In this document: in pieces, positions 7,892 to 16,550 of the stretch
How positions within the stretch are numbered: position 1 is the stretch's first letter
Layout: each line of letters begins with the position of its first letter
Virus record (IMG/VR): IMGVR_UViG_3300033183_000299
Coordinates: 1 to 64,000 of that record
Direction: 5' to 3' (one strand)
DNA: 64,000 bases
Origin: a virus
The notes under the pieces: generated by a model
What the model was told of the DNA's origin: nothing
Seen by the model: only the letters and a program-made list of their open reading frames with translations
Databases searched by the model: none
Made by a program: the position numbers and the translations under genes

Positions 7892-8980
7892 TTAAACTAC
7901 ACGAACTATTGCATTAATGTCGCCATGCTTACCGTAAGGCTTTAGTTTTAGTCTGTGTCCTTTTAGAGGTTCAGCCATATTCCAAGAGTTTCCAACTGTT
8001 ATGATGTATTCTCCTTTCTTGTGAAGATCTCCAAAAAACTTCTTTTGTTCCTCTTCGGATGCATTGTCTACGTAATAAATTAGTCTTCTACTGAGAGATC
8101 TTCGATCTTTAACTGTTCGTTTGACTTGATCAATTCTGCCCATAATCATTCCTTCGCTATCTACGTCAAATCTGGCGGTAGCTAGAGGATCCGTCATTTC
8201 TGTATTTTCCATATCATAGATTTCACAATAAAATATTAAAGTGTAAGATTCTATTTCAGCTTGCCCAGATAAAATGACCTCAGATTCACCAAAATATTTA
8301 CTTAAGTTTTGAGAAATAAACCCTTTCCTGTCTGGGTTAGTGATGCTTAGTAAAGCACGGTGGCCACCCTTCTGATCTTTAAATCCCATGGCTGATCTAT
8401 AGTCGTTTGTTGTCGAGACGCCCCTTGTCATATCCCAAAGACTCTCAGTTTTCATCAAACTCAAAACAGCATCAGCCGGTAGACTATGGAGACCTCTATA
8501 TAAAAATTCATAACCTTCCACTTCATCAGAATTCTTTGAGACTGTTTGGGATATATCGGAGTCAGTAACGCCTGACTTTTTGAAAACAGATAAAACTTCA
8601 TCACTGTCCATACTTGAAGATCCCATCAGAGGCAATAATGATTTAGCGAGACGGTAATGACCTCTTCTCGGAGCCCTAGACATATCAAATCCTACTAATT
8701 CTAAGGCCAACATTGAAGGCTCGGATAGTATTTCTGAGATGGGCTCAGCAAAGTAATCATCATACATCATTGGATTCCTAACTGAGTCTGTATTACCAGA
8801 TGTCAACAAGGTCATAGCTATAATCATGTCGGCAAATGCTTCTTTTTCACCACTTGTCGGTAATGCATTATTTATTATTTTTTCAAATATATCTCCACGC
8901 TCATCTAAAGGTTTTCCTGCATATTTTTGTATGATATTCAAAATTCTCGTTACAGCTAGGGCTACTCTATTTAATTCCAT
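7892..8980 (-). CDS. Mono-ADP-ribosyltransferase paralogue 2 (362 aa)
   Basis: R162 in FLYRGLHSL, STT at 189-191 (RGVSTTNDYRSAMGF) and E232/E234 in GESEVILSG give a complete R-S-E site with ExE, predicting arginine as acceptor. It shares LLTSGNTDSVRNP with its neighbours and has an extra C-terminal 110 residues with a beta-rich stretch that could be a substrate-recognition domain. Tandem with three paralogues 10-50 bases apart, which suggests duplication and divergence toward different host targets. Confidence 0.85.
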   Translation of the reverse strand: MELNRVALAVTRILNIIQKYAGKPLDERGDIFEKIINNALPTSGEKEAFADMIIAMTLLTSGNTDSVRNPMMYDDYFAEPISEILSEPSMLALELVGFDMSRAPRRGHYRLAKSLLPLMGSSSMDSDEVLSVFKKSGVTDSDISQTVSKNSDEVEGYEFLYRGLHSLPADAVLSLMKTESLWDMTRGVSTTNDYRSAMGFKDQKGGHRALLSITNPDRKGFISQNLSKYFGESEVILSGQAEIESYTLIFYCEIYDMENTEMTDPLATARFDVDSEGMIMGRIDQVKRTVKDRRSLSRRLIYYVDNASEEEQKKFFGDLHKKGEYIITVGNSWNMAEPLKGHRLKLKPYGKHGDINAIVRVV

Positions 8981-8990
8981 TTTTTTCTCC

Positions 8991-10097
8991 TTATGATAAC
9001 TTCATTTTCACATTCATAAACCAATTGTCATAAATAAGTTTAGTAAAGTTAAGGTCTGTGTTGTTTGATTTAATTGAAAATCTTTTCTCTAAAAGATTTT
9101 TAAGGAACTCTAATCCATCGACATTATATCTTTCTTTAAACTTTGATTGTTGTTTTTGGCCATCGCTCTTAAATTCAACAGTGCCCTCAAGTAAGGTAAA
9201 TCTTGGCCTTATTTCTAGATAATCCACATAAAACACGTGTCCATCTTCTGTTTCAAGTTTCACTCTATCTTCGCCAAATACTCCATGGAATTGATTAACA
9301 GGCACAATTTTATAATCAATGACTTTGAGAATACCAGCTAGGATAACCTCATCTTCTTTGTGATATTTTGATAAATTATTAAAAAAGAAACCTTTTTTTT
9401 CTTGGTTGTATATCTCAAATAAAATTCTATTTGGATTATTTTTACCTGCGAATTCAGCGGCAACATCAACGTCCATACTGGTTGATACGCCTCTACTAAT
9501 ATCCCATGAACTACCAATTTTAGCAAGACTTAGGATGGCTTCCACGGGCATTGCATGAAATCCACGGTACAGTTTTTCCGGCGTAAAGCCTTCAACATTC
9601 ATTTTCTTTAAAATCGCATTATCATCAGCATTCTTTGTCATCCTATCAATAATATCGCTGGGTAGACCTGAGCCTTTAGATATTATTTTATTTTCAAATT
9701 CCTTAAACGCTGTTGATCCTAAAATGGGCAACATTATCTTGGAATTAATATAGTCATTTTTTGTTATTTTTTGATTAATTTCACTAACAGTCATTATGTT
9801 ATAATTCGTCAAAATATACTTGAGAGAGTCTCCCATGACCCCGCCCCACGTTGAAGTACTACCTGGATTAAAATTGTCAGGATCTCTAACTGTTTTTACA
9901 TTTCCCGAGGTCAACAGCACTCCGGCTTTTAATATTTTCTTAATTCCATTTTTTTCGTTTTCGCTGAGATTCTCTAAGGCATTGCGTATAAGCTTTTTCT
10001 CTTCCTCGGTGGATGACCCACCCATGGGGGAAGAATATTTAGAGTCTAAAATAAAATTAAGAACCCTTGTGATAGCTATTAAATCTTTTCTAATCAT
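8991..10097 (-). CDS. Mono-ADP-ribosyltransferase paralogue 3 (368 aa)
   Basis: R178 in KLYRGFHAM, STS at 205-207 (RGVSTSMDVDVAAEF) and E248/E250 in KEDEVILAG. It also has the LLTSGNVKTVRDP block. The C-terminal extension (VFGEDRVKLETEDGHVFYVDYLEIRP...) differs from paralogue 2, so specificity may differ. An 11-base gap separates it from paralogue 4, implying one transcript. Confidence 0.85.
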   Translation of the reverse strand: MIRKDLIAITRVLNFILDSKYSSPMGGSSTEEEKKLIRNALENLSENEKNGIKKILKAGVLLTSGNVKTVRDPDNFNPGSTSTWGGVMGDSLKYILTNYNIMTVSEINQKITKNDYINSKIMLPILGSTAFKEFENKIISKGSGLPSDIIDRMTKNADDNAILKKMNVEGFTPEKLYRGFHAMPVEAILSLAKIGSSWDISRGVSTSMDVDVAAEFAGKNNPNRILFEIYNQEKKGFFFNNLSKYHKEDEVILAGILKVIDYKIVPVNQFHGVFGEDRVKLETEDGHVFYVDYLEIRPRFTLLEGTVEFKSDGQKQQSKFKERYNVDGLEFLKNLLEKRFSIKSNNTDLNFTKLIYDNWFMNVKMKLS

Positions 10098-10107
10098 GTT
10101 TTAATCC

Positions 10108-11154
10108 TTAAACCAATGTACAATAAACTTTTAATTCCAAATCAGCAATAAGCCCTGGAGCAGCTCCAACATGTGTATAGCATGTTTGTGGGGTATATTT
10201 AGCACCCGATGTTTGAAGTGTGTGGCTTAGAGTACCATCTAAAAGATCTAAAAAGAATTTTTTACTATCCGGAACTGTATCTTTTCCCGCAAGCCCGTAT
10301 CTTGTTATGGATATGATATGTACACTATTGTTGTTGCTGAATATTTCTAATACTGCTGTCGTTTTTTCTCGATGACCATTATCCAACTCAAGCAGACCAT
10401 CACAGACCACTCCGATTGACCATTTATCAATTTTTAAATTACCAGCTAAAATGACTTCAAATTCACTCTCATACATACTAAGTGCGGACGCGAGAAACCC
10501 TACTTGATTGGGGTTATCGATGTTTAAAATTGCACTATTACCGCCCTCAGTAGCAAAATCCTCAGCAGTATTAAGATCCATTGTCGTAGATACAGCTCTA
10601 GTTATATCCCAGATTCCTCCAATATTCATTAAAGACACGATACCACTAACGTCTAAGTGGTGAAGTCCTCTATAGAGTTTTTTTGGAATTTGCATATTAT
10701 CAATTTCAATATCTGATTTGTCTTGAATCGCCTGATCTGAGAACTTAGCCATCTGTTGTCTTATGTAGTCATCGGTTAAACTCGAGCTACCCATTTCTTT
10801 AAGTAGAGTGTGAGCCATTTGATAATCAGCCATAGTAGGCCGAGCATTCACATCTAGTCCAATAGCTTCATAGAACCTCATATAAGGAGTGTTTGTAACC
10901 AAGATTTCCTCTAAAGGCTCAGCTCTATAGGACTCAAAAGAAGAGGGGTCCCTAACGGATTCTACATTCCCAGAAGTCATTAATACCATTGATAGAAATA
11001 CTTTCCTGATGGACTCAATCGCCTCATCGTTCAAGCCAGCTTCAATAAAAATTCTTTTATATCCCTTACCGCTTGTCCTGTACACACGCGAGAATTCTTT
11101 AAAGATCCACTGGATCACTCGCAAGGTTAGCAGTACCTGTTTGTCAATACTCAT
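10108..11154 (-). CDS. Mono-ADP-ribosyltransferase paralogue 4 (348 aa)
   Basis: R162 in KLYRGLHHL, STT at 189-191 (RAVSTTMDLNTAEDF) and E231/E233 in ESEFEVILAG. It carries LMTSGNVESVRDP like the others. It is the first gene of the four-gene array, with a CTATTTATA motif 22-32 bases upstream that may drive the array. The C-terminus is a distinct beta-rich segment. Confident as a family member; the acceptor protein is unknown. Confidence 0.85.
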   Translation of the reverse strand: MSIDKQVLLTLRVIQWIFKEFSRVYRTSGKGYKRIFIEAGLNDEAIESIRKVFLSMVLMTSGNVESVRDPSSFESYRAEPLEEILVTNTPYMRFYEAIGLDVNARPTMADYQMAHTLLKEMGSSSLTDDYIRQQMAKFSDQAIQDKSDIEIDNMQIPKKLYRGLHHLDVSGIVSLMNIGGIWDITRAVSTTMDLNTAEDFATEGGNSAILNIDNPNQVGFLASALSMYESEFEVILAGNLKIDKWSIGVVCDGLLELDNGHREKTTAVLEIFSNNNSVHIISITRYGLAGKDTVPDSKKFFLDLLDGTLSHTLQTSGAKYTPQTCYTHVGAAPGLIADLELKVYCTLV

Positions 11155-11176
11155 GATAGTTCCTCTTTCATTATAC

Positions 11177-11186
11177 TATAAATAGT
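11177..11186 (-). promoter_or_regulatory. CTATTTATA motif upstream of the ADP-ribosyltransferase array
   Basis: Minus strand ACTATTTATAG, followed by AAAGAGGAAC and the ATG at 11154. Same orientation and distance as the other copies, so it is a late-promoter candidate. Confidence 0.4.
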
Positions 11187-11266
11187 TCATTTAATTTCGC
11201 GCACCGTATTATTTTCAACTTCAAGCCCTAAAACGCGAAGTTTCCCTAAAAACGGGACACATAGCA

Positions 11267-12769
11267 CTATTCACACTCCCATATCTCATACCAAATATCA
11301 ATGCTATCGCCTTCCTCCGGCGCGTGAGAAGGTTCAAAAGCAATAGAGTTACTCTCGGGTACATACTCCCACCCCTCGGTCACCTCTTGCCCATTAACCC
11401 ACACAGAGATGGTATCTTCTTTGGGGCTAGGATAGTCGAGAACAAAAGCAGAAGCATTGACGATTGCTAAGGCAATGTCCTCCATTTGACTTCCCCAGTC
11501 TTCAGCGCAAATCGACCACCATTGAGTACCATAATAATTAACAAACTCATAGTAACCACCTCCAGCTTGTGCAGAATTGCATCCATTGGGCACATCTCCA
11601 ATAATAGCATAAGGAAGAAACATGCCATAGGGTATGCGACCATCAAAGCTTGTCGCATAATGGCTGTAAGGCATCGGGGAGTGATCCATCTCATCAGATA
11701 AGAAGATAGCAACAAGGTGAGCGCCTTGCCTAAACCAATTTATGTTATTCGCATAAGAGGTCTCGAGCATATGGAGACCCGCCTCGGTTGCGGAACCATG
11801 GTTTCCGACGGATGATATAAGATTTGCGGCATCTAACACAAGATTTGGGTCATTTTGCGTCAATGTTATACCGTTAAGGAAATTAGGGCTATCCGTGGTA
11901 ATGACCGCCATCTTAAAGTTTGGGCCATATTGCATAAACAAGTTTATAAAATTTATTACATTTTGTGCTAATTGATTTTGAGCCCATCTCATTGAGCCTG
12001 AATTGTCTATAACCCATATAATGTCAACATACATGCTATTGCCTTGAATAAGGGACTCGTGCATTGTGGTTGATATCATTACGTCACCCACCGCAGATAT
12101 CGTACGTACTGGCTCCTGAGGGTCGTTTGAAGCCACGTTTAAAGTTAAAGAGTGTGTAGACACTGTTGAAGCAACAAAGTCCGTCCAAAAGGAAATACGA
12201 GCTCCTGGTGCTAGTGTCCATGGGAAGTCACTAAGCGTGCCGTAGTCAACCGTAATTTCTTGGGGTATGCTAGCAAACTGGGAAATGCCTTCGATGTGCA
12301 AATCAAGGTTTCCAACATTTGTAATTTGAAACTCATCCTCTGTTGAGCAGTCTTGTGAAACGGTTCCATAATTCATTTCTGCGGGACTTATTTCGATTAC
12401 TGGTGCATCACCATTCCCTTGAAGCCAAACGCTCGTCATGGGCTCATTATCGCCCTCTAAATACACATCAATATAGCCTTCATTAAACTCATATGTTTTG
12501 GGGTCATATATTACGTCCAAAGCAAGCCACTGTGATGGCTCTACAACAAAACCTGATTCATCAATATAAAAATTTTCCCCAACGATTTCTAATCGATCAA
12601 CGCGAAGCGGGGCGTTGCCGGCATTTGTAAAAATAATTTGTCGTAAGTCAATCTCATGCCCTGATCTTAAATGGCCAAAGTCAATAAAGTCGGGTGCGAT
12701 AATTGGCTCACCAATCTTTTGTTCGTTAATTGAATAATCCTGACAGGACAATAGTAAAGCTAATAACAT
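11267..12769 (-). CDS. Secreted lipoprotein with anchor-D repeats and VWA domain (500 aa)
   Basis: A short signal ends in a lipobox (LALLLSC, C9), predicting lipidation. Residues about 25-230 contain two or three Ig-like choice-of-anchor-D type repeats (IDFGHLRSGHEIDLRQIIF..., MNYGTVSQDCSTEDEFQI). A von Willebrand A domain begins near 248 with an intact MIDAS DNSGS (255-259). A C-terminal beta segment ends the protein. This architecture is typical of cell-surface proteins of Myxococcota and relatives. In a phage it could alter the host surface or be a virion adhesin. RBS AGGAGATAC. Confidence 0.75.
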   Translation of the reverse strand: MLLALLLSCQDYSINEQKIGEPIIAPDFIDFGHLRSGHEIDLRQIIFTNAGNAPLRVDRLEIVGENFYIDESGFVVEPSQWLALDVIYDPKTYEFNEGYIDVYLEGDNEPMTSVWLQGNGDAPVIEISPAEMNYGTVSQDCSTEDEFQITNVGNLDLHIEGISQFASIPQEITVDYGTLSDFPWTLAPGARISFWTDFVASTVSTHSLTLNVASNDPQEPVRTISAVGDVMISTTMHESLIQGNSMYVDIIWVIDNSGSMRWAQNQLAQNVINFINLFMQYGPNFKMAVITTDSPNFLNGITLTQNDPNLVLDAANLISSVGNHGSATEAGLHMLETSYANNINWFRQGAHLVAIFLSDEMDHSPMPYSHYATSFDGRIPYGMFLPYAIIGDVPNGCNSAQAGGGYYEFVNYYGTQWWSICAEDWGSQMEDIALAIVNASAFVLDYPSPKEDTISVWVNGQEVTEGWEYVPESNSIAFEPSHAPEEGDSIDIWYEIWECE

Positions 12770-13108
12770 AAAAGTATCTCCTATTCCACTAACTAGTTTT
12801 TGTGGAATCTTAAATTTTTTTTTAGAAAATTTTTGTGAACCCTTGTTTTAGCTCGTGAAATGGGAATTTGCAAATCTGGAAAATTTCCCAGACGATGTTT
12901 GTGTACCTCGCTGCGCTCGTGGGGCTTTTTCGCCGGTTAAGTACTTATTTCATCGCTACGCCCGACCCCGTAGGGGGAGGGGGTGTATCGTTTCGCAACA
13001 ACCGAAAGAATAGAAACAAAAAAACAAAGCCAACGAAAAAGCCAACAAGCGAATACAACAAAGCCCCCGATGAACTCGGAGGCCTCGGCCTTGTAGCGTG
13101 TCTCTATG
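12770..13108. other. Gene-free junction between AT-rich and region-2 sequence
   Basis: About 340 bases with no convincing gene. It holds an imperfect hairpin (TGGGAA at 12859 with TTCCCA near 12888), a GC-richer stretch with clustered C- and G-runs (12950-12985), and a terminator-like hairpin at 13063-13083. Base composition changes here from AT-rich to the more GC-rich sequence of the next 18 kb, so this may be a module boundary. Confidence 0.5.
13063..13083 (-). terminator. Terminator-like hairpin after the 13109-14128 gene
   Basis: Minus strand GCCTCCGA-gttca-TCGGGGGC followed by TTTGTTG: an 8-bp GC-rich stem (one G-T pair) and a short, imperfect T-run, 26 bases beyond the stop codon. Confidence 0.5.
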
Positions 13109-14128
13109 TTATCGTCTCCACCGACGTTTGGGAACGTGCTTTGCGAAGAACTCGGACTTGTCTATTGGCTCGGTAGCATCGGCATAGTCGGCACCTAGTG
13201 TTTTGGATAACCACCAATTTGGTAGGTCAATGGACTGGGGAGACATTTGAAAGGTAAGAAACTTATCGTCACCTGGATGGACTAGCACCCTACCACCATG
13301 TAAGGTCGTGCGCCTCGATAGTATAGAGTGTGGGATCCAAGCGACCGTATCGCCTACGATGATTTGGTAGGCTTTCGGATACTTGCCTGTCTCGGTCTTG
13401 TACGATGCCGAACCGTCCAAGTTTATACGACCCCACTGACGTTCCCATTCCACCGATGTTTTAGAGAACTCTTTAAGCCACACCTTGACGGTGGTACGGT
13501 CCCACTCTACACGTTCGGTAAACTCGCACGTATCGGAGATCACTTGCCAATCGTGCTCTTTTGCTTTTGCGTCTACACGCTCCCATTTCTCGGCATTGTA
13601 GTGCTCTTTGCATACTTCTAAACACTCGGTGATTTGGGCGATAACGTCAGTCATATCATAGTCCATGTAAAAGTCGGTAACGTGTAACTTGCCCATACGG
13701 TCGATATGATAGATGGTTCGGGTGTGTTCGTCAATAGCGAAGATCTGTCTAGCCCCGATACGTACGGTGCTATAACCGTTTGAGATAGCCACGTAAAACA
13801 GGGGATGATAGATATGCTTTGATTGCCCACGTGACGTTTCCATGATAAAGTCTCGGTGGATACGGCTATCTAGAATGTAGGACTGAACAAAGTCCAATAC
13901 CTTATTAGTTGGACAGTGTAAGGCACTGAATTTTCGGGGGCTATCGGTGTCTCGGTATTTGCGACCCTTTGTAACAAGGTTGTATACTGATAATACTGGT
14001 TTCATGGGGATCATAGAGGCTCCTATGGTTGCGATGTTTTCGATGGCTTGAAAGGTACAACCTACAACGTAGGCAATTGCGATGATGGTGATGGTGATGA
14101 TGGCGATGATTTCAAGGTCTTTCTTCAT
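13109..14128 (-). CDS. N-terminally anchored membrane protein of unknown function (339 aa)
   Basis: MKKDLEIIAI is taken as the start because GGAGACCCA precedes it; the longer frame runs through the promoter. Residues 6-28 form one hydrophobic helix (IIAIITITIIAIAYVVGC), then a soluble domain of about 300 residues with mixed alpha/beta character (QIFAIDEHTRTIYHIDRMGK). No family recognised. It is the last gene of region 2 and has a full dyad promoter (14158-14221). Confidence 0.7.
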   Translation of the reverse strand: MKKDLEIIAIITITIIAIAYVVGCTFQAIENIATIGASMIPMKPVLSVYNLVTKGRKYRDTDSPRKFSALHCPTNKVLDFVQSYILDSRIHRDFIMETSRGQSKHIYHPLFYVAISNGYSTVRIGARQIFAIDEHTRTIYHIDRMGKLHVTDFYMDYDMTDVIAQITECLEVCKEHYNAEKWERVDAKAKEHDWQVISDTCEFTERVEWDRTTVKVWLKEFSKTSVEWERQWGRINLDGSASYKTETGKYPKAYQIIVGDTVAWIPHSILSRRTTLHGGRVLVHPGDDKFLTFQMSPQSIDLPNWWLSKTLGADYADATEPIDKSEFFAKHVPKRRWRR

Positions 14129-14157
14129 TGGGTCTCCATTGCTGTTGATTATACTAT

Positions 14158-14221
14158 AATATAACATGGTAGCAACCACCTGTCAAATAAAATCTGTTAC
14201 TTTAACGGACAGAAACTGTCC
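14158..14221 (-). promoter_or_regulatory. Dyad promoter unit 1 (20-bp gap)
   Basis: TTGACA (14181-14186), 17 bp, TATATT (14158-14163). Dyad GGACAGAAACTGTCC at 14207-14221, 20 bp upstream of -35. Confidence 0.75.
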
Positions 14222-14293
14222 GGGTCTCTACGATTCCGTATCTCTGGGAAGCCTGGAAGGCCTTGGCCTTTTTCGTGGGCAATTGGGAATGTA

Positions 14294-14341
14294 TAGTTAT
14301 GTAAAGTTTTTTGGCACCTGATAGTTATGTTAAGTTTTTTG
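14294..14341. repeat. 20-bp repeat, copies 1 and 2
   Basis: TAGTTATGTAAAGTTTTTTG at 14294-14313 and TAGTTATGTTAAGTTTTTTG at 14322-14341, 28 bp apart, upstream of dyad promoter unit 1. Confidence 0.85.
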
Positions 14342-14399
14342 TAGGATCGCTACAACGTCGGGGCTACCGACGTTATAGAACCATGTCGCTGGAACCGAC

Positions 14400-15053
14400 T
14401 TAATAGGCATCGTTCAATTCACCCATGATATCGTCGGGGATGGTGTCGTCACCGTATTCTGCAAGCAAGCGGTCTGCAAGGCGTTTGGCTTCCTTTCGTT
14501 CCATAGCCAACCGACGTTTGCGTTCTGCCTTGCTTTCTCGATCGAGAGTAACAACGTCCACCACAACATCGGTATAGTCGGAAATGTAAGACATTGGACT
14601 GACCACTCGAACATACTCGTTAGGTTCGAACCGTTCGATAGCATCGACTTTCTCTTGCCATGTCTTTGTAAGTTTATCGGTGCTCTCGGACTTGTAGAGA
14701 CGTTCAATTGTGGCGATGGTGCTATCAATCGATGCGTTCGCACAAGCCGACAACATAGCAACTTTCTCTTGTGCCGTCAAGATGTCTGAACCATCGGCTA
14801 ATTCGTACTCATAGTCGTCATTCCACTGTGTGATCGCTACTCGCATGTTACCATCGGGTGTGTATCCCTTGACTTCTCCCATGCCGTAGGGGGTAGGTAG
14901 GGTAGCACCGATCTTAAATACATAGCCACCTACAAGGTTCTTACGGATACGGATAGGGCGACCGTCGGGATCGATACCATCTACTTTGTAGCCTGCGATA
15001 GTTGTGGGTGTCATGGACTTGATGAATGAGTAAGGTAAAGACTGTGTAGTCAT
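14400..15053 (-). CDS. Hypothetical protein with charged helical tail (217 aa)
   Basis: ATG at 15051-15053 follows AAAGGAC. The first 100 residues are beta-rich (GYKVDGIDPDGRPIRIRKN, PYGMGEVKGYTPDGN). The end is a highly charged helix (ESKAERKRRLAMERKEAKRL). No domain recognised. Transcribed from its own dyad promoter. Confidence 0.65.
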   Translation of the reverse strand: MTTQSLPYSFIKSMTPTTIAGYKVDGIDPDGRPIRIRKNLVGGYVFKIGATLPTPYGMGEVKGYTPDGNMRVAITQWNDDYEYELADGSDILTAQEKVAMLSACANASIDSTIATIERLYKSESTDKLTKTWQEKVDAIERFEPNEYVRVVSPMSYISDYTDVVVDVVTLDRESKAERKRRLAMERKEAKRLADRLLAEYGDDTIPDDIMGELNDAY

Positions 15054-15094
15054 GGGCAATGTCCTTTGAAAGGGTTGTTGTTGAAGATGTTATA

Positions 15095-15148
15095 AGTGTA
15101 TCATGGTTGGAGAGAGTTGTCAAGTGGAGAAACGGTCAATTTTTGTCC
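15095..15148 (-). promoter_or_regulatory. Dyad promoter unit 2 (10-bp gap)
   Basis: TTGACA (15118-15123), 17 bp, TACACT (15095-15100). Dyad GGTCAATTTTTGTCC at 15134-15148. Confidence 0.75.
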
Positions 15149-15169
15149 ACCTCTCCACAATGCCGAGAA

Positions 15170-15475
15170 TTAGAGCCATTCAGGTGCTTTACCGTCTTTT
15201 AAGAATTGACGATAGGCTGTATTGATACAGTCGTATTTCTCGAATAACTCATCATAATAGCGACTGTATTGGGCAAATCGTTCCTTATTATCGTCTGATG
15301 GATTATAATAGTATTGCATAGCAAGTTCATTCAAGCGGGCTTGAATAGTTGGGAAAGCCATTTGATGGGTGTGCAAGAGTTGTTGAAAGCGTATAAGTGT
15401 CTGACCATATGTAGACATATTCGATCCTGTGTTGAGTGTTGTGTTGACGTGGTGTGAAGATGGTTGTAAGGTCAT
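15170..15475 (-). CDS. Hypothetical helical protein (101 aa)
   Basis: GGAGACAACA precedes the ATG at 15473-15475. The product has a Ser/Thr/His-rich start and a helical end with many Tyr (YYYNPSDDNKERFAQYSRYY). No family recognised. An inner Met (MSTYGQTL) could also start. Confidence 0.6.
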   Translation of the reverse strand: MTLQPSSHHVNTTLNTGSNMSTYGQTLIRFQQLLHTHQMAFPTIQARLNELAMQYYYNPSDDNKERFAQYSRYYDELFEKYDCINTAYRQFLKDGKAPEWL

Positions 15476-15506
15476 TGTTGTCTCCTGTGTTGTTGTTGAT
15501 GTTATC

Positions 15507-15559
15507 ATTGTATCATGGTTGGAAAGGTTTGTCAAGTTCAATTCGGTCATTATTTGTCC
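15507..15559 (-). promoter_or_regulatory. Dyad promoter unit 3 (9-bp gap)
   Basis: TTGACA (15530-15535), 17 bp, TACAAT (15507-15512). Dyad GGTCATTATTTGTCC at 15545-15559, inside the 3' end of the 15550-15717 gene. Confidence 0.7.
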
Positions 15560-15717
15560 GATGGTTTGATTGATAGGGATTGAACGGAATAGTTTGAATA
15601 CATATGGTATGCACGTCTCTTGCAATTGCTAGTTGTATAGGCTTTCATGGTGTGGTTGTGACTCTCTAATTGCCCTTGACGATTGATGATAGTGATACGA
15701 ACGGTGAAGTTACTCAT
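15550..15717 (-). CDS. Small basic protein (55 aa)
   Basis: ATG at 15715-15717 behind CAGGACAATCCA, about 30 bases downstream of a dyad promoter. Product: MSNFTVRITIINRQG... rich in Arg, His and Tyr, ending SIKPSDK. Its last codons overlap the next unit's dyad, the same layout as other region-2 genes, which supports it being real. Confidence 0.6.
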   Translation of the reverse strand: MSNFTVRITIINRQGQLESHNHTMKAYTTSNCKRRAYHMYSNYSVQSLSIKPSDK

Positions 15718-15748
15718 TGGATTGTCCTGTGTTGTTGTGAGAGTTAGT

Positions 15749-15812
15749 ATTGTATCATGTTCTCAAAGGTTTGTCAAGTAAAATCTGTTACTTTGCCGGT
15801 CAATTTCTGTCC
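15749..15812 (-). promoter_or_regulatory. Dyad promoter unit 4 (20-bp gap)
   Basis: TTGACA (15772-15777), 17 bp, TACAAT (15749-15754). Dyad GGTCAATTTCTGTCC at 15798-15812. Confidence 0.75.
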
Positions 15813-15890
15813 GTTGCTTCTATGGTGGCGAAGGCCACGGCCTTGTAGAGAGCGCACTTTCTTTTTCGTTGGTATGGATTTGGGGATGGA

Positions 15891-15910
15891 TAGTTATGTA
15901 AAGTTTTTTG
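15891..15910. repeat. 20-bp repeat, copy 3
   Basis: TAGTTATGTAAAGTTTTTTG, 78 bp upstream of the dyad of unit 4. Confidence 0.85.
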
Positions 15911-16025
15911 GTCTCGTCAAGACTTTTCGTTGGTATGGTAACTTGCTATTCTAGCGTCTGTATGGGCAATTTGGTGTTAGTTCTCTCTAATAAAAGTACG
16001 ACTTTATAATGGGTATCGTCAAGAG

Positions 16026-16044
16026 CATTTAAGAGCCTTAAATG
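16026..16044. repeat. Short perfect inverted repeat
   Basis: CATTTAAG-agc-CTTAAATG; 8-bp arms, 3-base centre, 8 bases from the repeat pair that follows. Could be a protein site or a small hairpin. Confidence 0.5.
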
Positions 16045-16052
16045 AGATGTAA

Positions 16053-16100
16053 TAGTTATGTAAAGTTTTTTGCCACTGTATAGTTATGTAAAGTTTCTTG
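16053..16100. repeat. 20-bp repeat, copies 4 and 5
   Basis: Two copies at 16053-16072 and 16081-16100 (the second has one C in the T-run), again 28 bp apart. Confidence 0.85.
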
Positions 16101-16109
16101 ATGACCCAC

Positions 16110-16148
16110 GAAAAAGGTATAGGCCTTAAAAGTTGGTATACCTTTTTC
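16110..16148. terminator. Strong intrinsic terminator
   Basis: GAAAAAGGTATA and TATACCTTTTTC form a perfect 12-bp stem with a 15-base loop, 26 bases beyond the stop of the 16174-16374 gene. Both strands end in a T-run, so it can act in both directions. Confidence 0.7.
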
Positions 16149-16173
16149 ATCTTCCATAGGAAGCACCTAACAT

Positions 16174-16374
16174 TTAAGGCTCTGAAACCATAGGTTTCGT
16201 ACCACGTACCCACTCACGTTCTGTGTAAAGACCATCGGTCTCACGTGCCTGATCAAGCATGATCATGTGTACCTTAAAATACGGTACTCCATCCAATTGA
16301 AAACCACGATGTTCAATCTTTGTAACCAATACAAGTCCGAACCGTTGGGTGTTGTAGAGATTGCCTACTTGCAT
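16174..16374 (-). CDS. Small SH3-like protein (66 aa)
   Basis: MQVGNLYNTQRFGLVLVTK is the VGxLY...GLV pattern of the GDLV barrel family. AGGATACACA precedes the ATG, and the start overlaps the upstream gene's end by 10 bases. A terminator follows. Function unknown. Confidence 0.65.
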   Translation of the reverse strand: MQVGNLYNTQRFGLVLVTKIEHRGFQLDGVPYFKVHMIMLDQARETDGLYTEREWVRGTKPMVSEP

Positions 16375-16550
16375 TGTGTATCCTGTGCTATGGGTGTGTA
16401 TTGGGAACTAAATGATGGGATGTTGATGTAACGTACTTTTCCGTTGGCGAATGAGTGTAAACCTATGCGGTTCTCGGACTTGTAGACGATCATGAATAGT
16501 CCGTCTAGTGCGAAGTGTGTGTATAAATCTCCGAATTCGTGGGTAGTCAT
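16365..16550 (-). CDS. Hypothetical protein (61 aa)
   Basis: GGAGACCCT precedes the ATG. The product is beta-rich (LDGLFMIVYKSENRIGLHSF) and may be another small barrel. No dyad promoter directly upstream; a C-rich (on the RNA) 200-base leader precedes it. Confidence 0.6.
   Translation of the reverse strand: MTTHEFGDLYTHFALDGLFMIVYKSENRIGLHSFANGKVRYINIPSFSSQYTPIAQDTQCK

Larger units (their letters stand above)
15718..16173. other. Regulatory, gene-free stretch
   Basis: About 455 bases with no supported gene. It contains dyad promoter unit 4, three copies of the 20-bp repeat (15891, 16053, 16081), an AAGGCC-type palindrome near 15831, two copies of TTCGTTGGTATGG (near 15865 and 15928), a short palindrome (16026-16044) and a terminator hairpin (16110-16148). 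Confidence 0.6.

Noticed and set aside
12868-13176. Plus-strand 102-codon frame
   Set aside because: Antisense to the end of a good gene and to a terminator-like hairpin, with low-complexity basic sequence; no ribosome site.
15880-16100. CRISPR array suggested by repeats in this area
   Set aside because: Copies are few, spacing is 8 or about 160 bases, and there are no regular spacers or cas genes.
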